Of a stretch of 20,857 nucleotides of DNA, positions 15,052 to 20,857 are shown in pieces. Numbering within the stretch: position 1 is the first letter of the stretch; every line of letters begins with the position of its first letter. Under the pieces are notes generated by a model. It saw nothing but the letters and a program-made list of their open reading frames with translations, did no database searches and was not told where the DNA came from. Position numbers and translations under genes: made by a program. Source of the DNA: Thiodiazotropha sp037382205 (GTDB lineage: Bacteria; Pseudomonadota; Gammaproteobacteria; Chromatiales; Chromatiaceae); NCBI GenBank assembly GCA_037382205.1, contig JARRQD010000065.1, forward strand, positions 1 to 20,857. The letters run 5' to 3'.

Positions 15052-15513
15052 ATGTTTCCCGACGGATTTCTGCTTGAGGAACGTCTCGGCTGCGGTGTGG
15101 AGGCAGCCAGTAAAAAACGCGCCCTTGAGCAGCTTGGCTTGAGATTGGCCGATGCTGCTCCAGGGTTGTCCCAGGATATCGTATTCGATGCATTGCTCGA
15201 CAGAGAGCGTCTTGGCAGCACTGGATTGGGCAAAGGAATTGCACTACCCCATGCACGCATGTCCCAGGTTACGCAGGCCACGGCAGCATTTATTCAGATG
15301 CCGGTCGGGGTCGATTTCGATGCCATTGACAGCGAGCCTGTCGATCTTGCATTCGCTATGTTGGTACCTGAAGAGGCCACAGATGAACATCTGCAGCTAC
15401 TGGCCAAGTTGGCCAAGATGTTTGACGATTCGTCCTTTTGTAGCGCACTGCGTGAGGCGGAAACAACGCAGCAGCTGTTTCAGTTGATCAGGCAGCGAGA
15501 AACCGTAACCTAG
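15052..15513 (+). CDS. ptsN: PTS IIA-like nitrogen regulatory protein, EIIA(Ntr)
   Basis: The phosphoryl acceptor at the end of the nitrogen PTS chain (EI to HPr/NPr to EIIA-Ntr), with regulatory rather than transport roles. The 153-residue EIIA fructose/mannitol-type domain carries the active histidine H67 in GKGIALPHARM, plus VDLAFAMLVPE and HLQLLAKLAKMF. E. coli PtsN has 163 residues; the shorter end here is within family variation. Its TAG stop coincides with the first bases of the MITE at 15511. If the MITE duplicated a TA, the pre-insertion stop would also have been TAG, so the protein was probably unchanged. Confidence 0.95.
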   Translation: MFPDGFLLEERLGCGVEAASKKRALEQLGLRLADAAPGLSQDIVFDALLDRERLGSTGLGKGIALPHARMSQVTQATAAFIQMPVGVDFDAIDSEPVDLAFAMLVPEEATDEHLQLLAKLAKMFDDSSFCSALREAETTQQLFQLIRQRETVT

Positions 15514-15722
15514 TGTAGTGTCCTATATAAAACATACATTTAGACGAGGCCTCTCATGAAATTGAGCTTAAATTCCTTGCCTCGCCCTGCGGCAAGCCAC
15601 TCAAGCCGCGATTGCGGCGTTGCAGCCCTTGGAAAGGGAACAGCCATTCCCGGCGGGCTGCGCCTTGCACTCGCGGCTTGAATGGCTTTCTAAATGCACG
15701 CTTTATATAGGACACTACACTA
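15511..15722. mobile_element. MITE with 21-bp perfect terminal inverted repeats
   Basis: The left end (15511-15531) begins TAGTGTAGTGTCCTATATAA, and the right end (15702-15722) is its exact reverse complement over 21 bases. The match continues to about 34 bases with three transitions (through CATTTAGA). Inside, 15594-15628 and 15655-15688 form a second near-complementary pair, so nearly the whole 212 bases can fold into one long hairpin. A left-arm extra segment has its own stem (CGAGGC/GCCTCG). TA at both ends fits a TA target duplication of Tc1/mariner-IS630 type, with the repeat proper starting GTGTAGTG. No transposase is encoded, so it is non-autonomous. Confidence 0.88.
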
Positions 15723-15727
15723 GTTTA

Positions 15728-16663
15728 ATGCCATCCAACTACACCATTCGCGATCTTTTCGACGAATTTACCAGCGAACTTCAACTCAGCTGGAACGGTG
15801 AGGGTGGTGCAGAAAGAATTCTTCCAGACAGTGAATCCCCAGACGGGCAGCAGCCTGTAGGTCCCCTCAACCTGATACGGCCAAACCAGATTCAAGTGGT
15901 CGGCCCACCTGAACAGCAGCATCTGCTGAATGGGGGAGAGGCGGGTTACCATGAAACTTTGATGGTGTTATTCGATGCTTCCCCTCTGGCGCTGATCTTT
16001 ACAGACGGATTAGAACCCAAGCAGACTTGCCTGGAGTTGGCAAAAAAACATCACACGGCGTTGATGTTTACTCCCAAAGGGGATAATCAGGTAATCCATC
16101 GACTGCTGGAGAAGTTCAGTCTGCCGATGGGTGAGACCCTGTTACTGCATGGGGTCTATATGGAGGTGCTGGGTAAAGGGGTGCTGCTGAGCGGCGATCC
16201 AGCCATCGGTAAAAGTGAGCTTGCCCTGGCATTGATCTCCCGTGGTCATCGTCTGGTTGCCGATGATGCTACCGAGTTCTATAAAACCGGCTCTAATACA
16301 TTGAACGGACGTTGTCCGAAAGTTCTGCAGGATTTTCTTGAAGTCCGTGGACTGGGTCTGATTAATGTTAGAGCCATCTTTGGCAATAGTGCTATAAAAC
16401 CCAATAAGCAGTTACACTTGATTATTGACCTGCTTCACTTTGACGATAAAAAATTAGATAACATGGATCGTCTGGAAGGTTGTCATTCTCACCGGACTTT
16501 ATTAGGTGTTGATATACCCCAGACGAGTATGCCTGTGGCGGCCGGAAGAAATCTGGCGATCCTGGTGGAGACTGCGGTCAGACAACATCTGTTGAAGATG
16601 GACGGCTACAATGCGACACAGGATTTCATTGACCGTCAGCAAAAATACATCGATCAAGAATAG
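15728..16663 (+). CDS. hprK: HPr kinase/phosphorylase
   Basis: Phosphorylates and dephosphorylates HPr on serine. The C-terminal half carries the kinase P-loop GDPAIGKSE (156-164), then RGHRLVADD, the LEVRGLGLINVRAIFG signature, and DRLEG. The N-terminal half has the HprK-type FTPKGDNQ and LLLHGVYMEVLGKG stretch. ATG 15728 gives 311 residues, as expected. The frame is also open upstream through the MITE to TTG 15620, but those residues (MITE-derived) have no family match. Only five bases separate the MITE from this ATG, and no Shine-Dalgarno sequence is visible. A proteobacterial hprK between ptsN and rapZ is a known arrangement. Confidence 0.92.
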   Translation: MPSNYTIRDLFDEFTSELQLSWNGEGGAERILPDSESPDGQQPVGPLNLIRPNQIQVVGPPEQQHLLNGGEAGYHETLMVLFDASPLALIFTDGLEPKQTCLELAKKHHTALMFTPKGDNQVIHRLLEKFSLPMGETLLLHGVYMEVLGKGVLLSGDPAIGKSELALALISRGHRLVADDATEFYKTGSNTLNGRCPKVLQDFLEVRGLGLINVRAIFGNSAIKPNKQLHLIIDLLHFDDKKLDNMDRLEGCHSHRTLLGVDIPQTSMPVAAGRNLAILVETAVRQHLLKMDGYNATQDFIDRQQKYIDQE

Positions 16664-16680
16664 TCTTGGGACTGAGCGAG

Positions 16681-17547
16681 ATGGCGAATGAGATAAAACT
16701 GCAGATTGTCACAGGGCTTTCTGGATCAGGAAAGACCATCGCACTGCACACCCTCGAAGACCTGGGTTACTACTGTATCGATAACTTACCGGTATCGCTG
16801 TTGGTTTCCGTTTCCGACTACTTGAATGATGAGCCGGAGGAGACTTTTCGAAAAACCGCGGTTGGGATCGACGCGCGAAGTCAGCCGAGTCGGATTTCCA
16901 ATCTGCCTGAAGTGGTAAAGCGTATTCGTCAACGCGGTCTGGACTGCAATATGCTGTTTCTCGATGCTCAGCTGGATACCCTGATCAAACGCTTCAGTGA
17001 GACCCGGCGTAAACATCCACTGACCAACCAACAACGTTCTCTCAGTGAAGCCATTCTGCATGAACGGGATCTACTGCAGCCATTGAGTGAGGCTGCAGAT
17101 CTGAGAATCGATACCACCCATACCAATGTCCATGAACTGCGCGATCTGATACGCAACCGGATTGGAGGTAAAAGGGGGCAGGTCTCCATTCTATTTGAGT
17201 CATTTGGTTTCAAGCATGGTCTGCCAAGGGATGTGGACTATCTGTTCGATGTGCGCTGTCTGCCCAACCCCTATTGGCAGATGGAGCTGCGCACCTTCAC
17301 AGGTATGGATAAGCCGGTTGAGGACTATCTGGATGCTCAGCATGAAAGCAAACAGATGGTTACCGACCTGATCGATTTTCTCGCTCGTTGGATTCCGGCA
17401 TTTGAGGCAGATGGTCGCAGTTATCTGACGATCGCCATTGGCTGTACTGGGGGGCAGCACCGCTCGGTTTATGTGGTTGAGCGTCTGGTGAAGCACTTTC
17501 AGGCAGCCGGCCTGCAGGTGATGAGTCGACATCGTGAGTTGTCATGA
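16681..17547 (+). CDS. rapZ: RNase adapter protein RapZ
   Basis: A P-loop nucleotide-binding protein. E. coli RapZ guides RNase E to the small RNA GlmZ and so tunes glucosamine-6-phosphate synthase; it also senses cell envelope precursors. The 288 residues have Walker A GLSGSGKT (12-19), the YYCIDNLPVSLL and FLDAQLDTLIKRFSETRRKHPL segments, and the C-terminal SFGFKHGLP and IAIGCTGGQHRSVYV RNA-binding domain. ATG 16681 is preferred to TTG 16666 because it matches the family N-terminus. It ends with an ATGA overlap into the next gene. Confidence 0.95.
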   Translation: MANEIKLQIVTGLSGSGKTIALHTLEDLGYYCIDNLPVSLLVSVSDYLNDEPEETFRKTAVGIDARSQPSRISNLPEVVKRIRQRGLDCNMLFLDAQLDTLIKRFSETRRKHPLTNQQRSLSEAILHERDLLQPLSEAADLRIDTTHTNVHELRDLIRNRIGGKRGQVSILFESFGFKHGLPRDVDYLFDVRCLPNPYWQMELRTFTGMDKPVEDYLDAQHESKQMVTDLIDFLARWIPAFEADGRSYLTIAIGCTGGQHRSVYVVERLVKHFQAAGLQVMSRHRELS

Positions 17548-17942
17548 CCATTGGCTTGTTATTGATTACCCACAGTCGTATTGGTGATGCGCTACTTGAG
17601 ACAGTCAAGAAGATGTTCGAGGATCTGTCACTACCAATTAGAACATTGTCTGTCAGTACCGAGTGCAATCCCGACCAGATCAAACCTGAGGCCCGCCAGC
17701 TGGTGGAAAAACTGGATCGTGGTGATGGGGTTTTGGTATTTACCGATATGTATGGTTCGACACCGAGTAATATCGCCTACAGCCTTGCAGAGAGAGGGCG
17801 TGTGAATGTGGTTTCAGGGCTTAATCTGCCGATGTTGATTCGCACTCTGAACTATCCCGATCTTGATCTGAAAAGTTTGACCGAAAAAGCGGTGAGTGGT
17901 GGTAGAGAGGGAATCCACTGCTGTGAAAGGCCAATAAAATAA
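17544..17942 (+). CDS. PTS EIIA component, mannose/fructose type
   Basis: A 132-residue EIIA(Man)-type domain. The active histidine is H10 in GLLLITHSRIGDALL, and the FTDMYGSTPSNIA and VVSGLNLPMLIRTLNY segments are family signatures. It would accept phosphate from HPr. No EIIB, EIIC or EIID partner is visible in the window, so a regulatory role is likely. It overlaps rapZ by four bases and is followed 15 bases later by HPr. Confidence 0.93.
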   Translation: MTIGLLLITHSRIGDALLETVKKMFEDLSLPIRTLSVSTECNPDQIKPEARQLVEKLDRGDGVLVFTDMYGSTPSNIAYSLAERGRVNVVSGLNLPMLIRTLNYPDLDLKSLTEKAVSGGREGIHCCERPIK

Positions 17943-17957
17943 AAAGATACAAATATC

Positions 17958-18227
17958 ATGTTGCAAAAAGAAGTGGAAATCATCAACAAACTTGGTCTGC
18001 ATGCTCGTGCTGCGGCAAAACTGGTCAGTTGCGCCAACAGTTATGAGAGCAGTGTCATTCTCAATCGCAATGGACAACGAGTAAACGGCAAAAGCATCAT
18101 GGGGGTGATGATGCTGGCAGCCAATAAAGGCTCCATGTTGCAGCTTGAGATAGACGGTCATGATGAAGACCAGGCGATGGAGGCACTGATCGTGCTCATC
18201 AATGATAAATTCGGGGAGGAGCAATGA
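17958..18227 (+). CDS. HPr-family phosphocarrier protein
   Basis: An 89-residue phosphocarrier that moves phosphate from enzyme I to EIIA proteins. H15 in GLHARAAAKLV is the catalytic site. S46 in NGKSIMGVMMLAA is the regulatory serine targeted by HPr kinase, which is encoded two genes upstream. Having both sites with hprK nearby suggests two-way control, unlike enteric NPr systems without HprK. Its TGA overlaps the ptsI start by four bases (ATGA). Confidence 0.95.
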   Translation: MLQKEVEIINKLGLHARAAAKLVSCANSYESSVILNRNGQRVNGKSIMGVMMLAANKGSMLQLEIDGHDEDQAMEALIVLINDKFGEEQ

Positions 18228-19957
18228 CCCTCTCCTGTCAGGGTATAGGGATAAAAACAACGCGGGAAGTCGCGATTGGCGAAGCCTATCTGTTGCAGCA
18301 TGGCTTACCTGAGATCAGTCATCGTGAAATATCCGCGCAGCGGGTGCAGGCGGAGATCGAGCGTTTCGAAACCGCTTTACTGACCACCACCAACCACTTA
18401 CGCTCTGTCAGGGACCAGATTCCCTCCGATACGGCGCAGGATATCAGTGAGTTCATTGATACCCATCTGCTGATGTTGGAAGACAATGCGATCAGTCAGG
18501 CTACCGTGAGCCTGATTCGAGAAAAGCTCTTCAGTGCCGAATGGGCGCTACAGGTTCGCCGGGACGAGCTGGTGCGGGTTTTCGACGAAATGGACGATCC
18601 CTATCTGCGTACCCGTAAGGATGATGTGAATCATGTGGTTGGCCATGTGCAATTTGTCCTGGCTGGTGGCAAGCCGGAACAACGGGGCGATTTGAAAGGA
18701 CGGGTTGTCGTCGCACGGGATCTGACCCCGGCTGAGACCATCATGATGAAAAACCAGGGGGTTGCCGCCTTCATCACTGAGTTTGGCGGGCCTCTCTCTC
18801 ATACCGCGATTCTGGCACGAAGTCTGGGTATCCCGGCTGTTGTGGGGGTTCACCAAGCGACCGTGTTGTTTCGTCAGGGTGAGCCACTGGTTGTCGATGG
18901 GGCGCAAGGGGTTGTACTGGCTGACCCCACTGAGCGAATCCTCGATTACTACCGACAGCGGATTGAGAGTCGACGAATCCGTGAGGTGGAGCTGAGACAG
19001 CAGGTCGATCTGCCTGCATTGACTACCGATGGTGAGCGGATCGCCCTCTACGCCAACATCGAGCTGCCTGATGATATCCCGGTGACCATGGAGAACCGGG
19101 CCGATGGGGTGGGACTGTTTCGAACTGAATTCCTCTACATGAATCGCAGCACACCGCCGTCTGAGGAGGAGCAGTATGGTGTCTATGTTGCTGCGGTGAA
19201 AGGGCTGAAGGGGATTCCCCTGACCATTCGCACCCTCGACCTCGGGGTCGATAAGACCACCGATACCATGGCGGATTCCGGATGCATGCCAGCGATCAAT
19301 CCGGCATTGGGGTTGCGCGCGATCCGTCTCTGTCTGAAGGAGCCTGAACTCTTTATACCGCAACTCAGAGCAATCCTGCGGGCTTCAGCAGAGGGGCCGG
19401 TGCGACTGATGATTCCGATGCTCTCCGGGGTTCCTGAGTTGAAGCAAGTGTTGGCGATTATCGACAAGACCAAGCAAGATTTGCTCGATGCGGACATCAA
19501 GTTCGACCCGGAGATCCCAATCGGTGGCATGATTGAGGTGCCGGCAGCCGCCTTGGCGGCAAAACGCTTTGCCCACTATTTGGACTTTCTTTCGATCGGC
19601 ACCAACGACTTAATTCAATATACGCTGGCGGTAGACCGTATGGATGAAGAGGTGAACTTTCTATTCGATCCGCTCCATCCGGCTGTGTTGATGTTGATCC
19701 ACGGCACCATTGAGGCGGCGCAGGATGCGGATATTCCGGTCAGTATGTGTGGTGAGATGGCGGGGGATCCCCGTTATGTCAGTCTATTATTAGGTATGGG
19801 GCTAAGGGAGCTGAGTATGCAGCCCAGTGCGTTGTTAGAGACCCGGGAGCTGATCCGCAAAAGCAATCTGTTCGATCTTCAGCAGAAGACACGGATCTTT
19901 TTGCAGGAGCTGGAGGATAACGATGATGAACAGCTATTCGATAAGATTTTTCTTTGA
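18224..19957 (+). CDS. ptsI: PTS enzyme I (phosphoenolpyruvate-protein phosphotransferase)
   Basis: Transfers phosphate from PEP to HPr. The 577 residues match canonical EI, without the GAF domain of EI(Ntr)/PtsP. The swivel histidine is H193 in GGPLSHTAILARSLGIPAV. The PEP-binding barrel shows R300 in GLFRTEFLYM, RTLDLGVDK, INPALGLRAIR, GTNDLIQYTLAVDR and the catalytic cysteine C509 in SMCGEMAGD. Every catalytic residue I looked for is present. It closes the PTS gene run, and HupE follows 69 bases later with no terminator seen between them. Confidence 0.96.
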   Translation: MTLSCQGIGIKTTREVAIGEAYLLQHGLPEISHREISAQRVQAEIERFETALLTTTNHLRSVRDQIPSDTAQDISEFIDTHLLMLEDNAISQATVSLIREKLFSAEWALQVRRDELVRVFDEMDDPYLRTRKDDVNHVVGHVQFVLAGGKPEQRGDLKGRVVVARDLTPAETIMMKNQGVAAFITEFGGPLSHTAILARSLGIPAVVGVHQATVLFRQGEPLVVDGAQGVVLADPTERILDYYRQRIESRRIREVELRQQVDLPALTTDGERIALYANIELPDDIPVTMENRADGVGLFRTEFLYMNRSTPPSEEEQYGVYVAAVKGLKGIPLTIRTLDLGVDKTTDTMADSGCMPAINPALGLRAIRLCLKEPELFIPQLRAILRASAEGPVRLMIPMLSGVPELKQVLAIIDKTKQDLLDADIKFDPEIPIGGMIEVPAAALAAKRFAHYLDFLSIGTNDLIQYTLAVDRMDEEVNFLFDPLHPAVLMLIHGTIEAAQDADIPVSMCGEMAGDPRYVSLLLGMGLRELSMQPSALLETRELIRKSNLFDLQQKTRIFLQELEDNDDEQLFDKIFL

Positions 19958-20026
19958 GATTGAAAGTAAACTCCCTGGTTGAGCATCAATTTTTCAAACG
20001 ACTCAAGTCAGGTTGAGGAGTATAAA

Positions 20027-20623
20027 GTGTCAGTTACCTATTACAGATATCCAATCAGTCTGCTGCTCGCAACCGTTTCATCGACTGCGTTAGCCCACTC
20101 AGTGCATGTGAGTGGCAATGCATTCATGTCGGGTCTTGGTCATCCGGTTTTGGGTCTGGATCACTTGCTGGCGATGGTGGCGGTCGGGCTGGTTAGTACC
20201 GTCATGGGGAGTCGGGCGATCTGGCAGGTGCCCTTGGCGTTCGTAGTGGCGATGGTGGCGGGTGGTCTGTTGGGCGGCTATAACATTGAGTTGCCCGGTG
20301 TGGAGATTGGAATTACCGCATCAGTGATCGCACTTGGTGCGGTTTTGGCAATCGGTCGCACGGTCTCATTTCCTCTGACGCTGACTTTCGTTGCCTTATT
20401 TGGTGTGATGCATGGACATGCTCACGGCGCTGAAATGCCCGAGTTGGCTGAGCCCTTTTTATACGGACTTGGTTTCATAAGTGGTACGATTGGATTGCAT
20501 CTGTTGGGAGTCAGCCTGGGGTTGCTGTCTACCCATATTCCCAGGGGGGCTGAGTTGCTGCGAGTGGCTGGTTTGGCCGGTTTTGGTGTCGGTGTCTATC
20601 TGTTTGGTCATCTGTTTGCTTGA
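20027..20623 (+). CDS. HupE/UreJ family membrane protein (putative metal transporter)
   Basis: A 198-residue integral membrane protein with about six helices. It starts with a cleavable signal peptide (about 1-23, ending ALA) followed by a histidine-bearing new N-terminus (HSVH). The family motif H39-P-V-L-G-L-D-H46 is intact, and a histidine-rich HGHAHG lies mid-protein. Relatives import nickel or cobalt for hydrogenase or urease. No such enzyme is in the window, so the substrate is open. GTG 20027 was chosen because GAGGAG at 20015-20020 lies 6 bases upstream; an upstream TTG at 19979 lacks support. Confidence 0.88.
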   Translation: MSVTYYRYPISLLLATVSSTALAHSVHVSGNAFMSGLGHPVLGLDHLLAMVAVGLVSTVMGSRAIWQVPLAFVVAMVAGGLLGGYNIELPGVEIGITASVIALGAVLAIGRTVSFPLTLTFVALFGVMHGHAHGAEMPELAEPFLYGLGFISGTIGLHLLGVSLGLLSTHIPRGAELLRVAGLAGFGVGVYLFGHLFA

Positions 20624-20746
20624 GCAGCCATAAGCTATGCTGGCGCTATCGGTGCTGATGCCCAGACATGCTGAATGGTTGTGGTGTATCGATGCTCCGA
20701 AGTGTAGGGCGTCCAGTGGGTCTTGTGATTCAAAATGCTCTATAAA

Positions 20747-20826
20747 CCTAAAAAAATCAGTTGACCGCCCCTTGCCCTGCACCACCACAAGCGCACCCTT
20801 CACGCTGTCCAACTGATCTTTTTAGG
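20747..20826. repeat. Inverted repeat with 46-base C-rich loop
   Basis: CCTAAAAAAATCAGTTG (20747-20763) pairs with CAACTGATCTTTTTAGG (20810-20826) at 16 of 17 positions around a C-rich loop (CCGCCCCTTGCCCTGCACCA and onward). It lies 124 bases after the HupE-like gene. It may be a short mobile element, a structured RNA or an inefficient terminator. The rest of 20624-20857 shows no supported gene. Confidence 0.55.
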
Positions 20827-20857
20827 ATTAATGAGCTACCGGCGAAACTTGCCAGAT

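Noticed and set aside
18548..19363. 271-residue minus-strand open frame
   Set aside because: Shadow of ptsI; the composition is rich in His, Gln and Arg as expected from antisense translation.
20459..20812. 117-residue minus-strand open frame at the window end
   Set aside because: Antisense to the HupE-like gene and crosses the inverted repeat; no recognisable domain.

Overview
The window looks like a chromosomal segment of a gammaproteobacterium. The evidence is the yrbG-kdsD-kdsC-lptC-lptA-lptB-rpoN-hpf-ptsN-rapZ gene order, a Vfr/CRP-type regulator beside an OsmC/YhfA gene, and an rplM-rpsI pair. An hprK gene inside the rpoN/ptsN cluster, an EIIA(Man)-type protein, HPr and EI form a permease-less regulatory PTS of the kind found outside the enteric bacteria. 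A free-living or symbiotic sulfur oxidiser of the Chromatiales type would fit, but that assignment is inference only.

Positions 1-5934, accessory-rich stretch: the 3' part of trpC is followed by a YafY/WYL regulator, its probable operator, a glyoxalase/VOC gene broken by an internal deletion, and tag (3-methyladenine DNA glycosylase I). A convergent crp/vfr gene follows, then osmC/yhfA, divergent from it. Next come a DUF885-type gene that is also out of frame and a second, intact VOC gene. trpC-crp-osmC is a common gammaproteobacterial order, so the YafY-VOC-tag block looks like an insertion into it.

Positions 5935-7310: a minus-strand TacT/TacA-type toxin-antitoxin pair (GNAT acetyltransferase and DUF1778 antitoxin) with a perfect 21-bp palindrome at its promoter. 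It is followed by a hairpin-rich repeat, a 62-bp direct repeat carrying the 3' end and terminator of tRNA-Gln, and the intact tRNA-Gln(CUG).

Positions 7311-8514: rpsI and rplM (minus strand) with a recognisable promoter.

Positions 8515-19957: a long plus-strand cluster. It holds a CaCA exchanger, the Kdo precursor enzymes KdsD and KdsC, the LPS transport proteins LptC, LptA and LptB, sigma-54, Hpf, EIIA(Ntr), HPr kinase, RapZ, EIIA(Man), HPr and enzyme I. Overlapping start/stop codons join many of these genes. A 212-bp MITE with 21-bp perfect terminal inverted repeats sits exactly between ptsN and hprK. It probably separated two genes that were originally only about 4 bases apart.

Positions 19958-20857: a HupE/UreJ-type membrane protein, and a long inverted repeat near the window edge.

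I see no clear new multi-gene defence or metabolic system. The most noteworthy items are the MITE in the PTS operon, the toxin-antitoxin operator array, the tRNA-Gln 3'-end duplication, two decayed genes beside intact partners, and two unexplained long inverted repeats (3335-3401 and 20747-20826).
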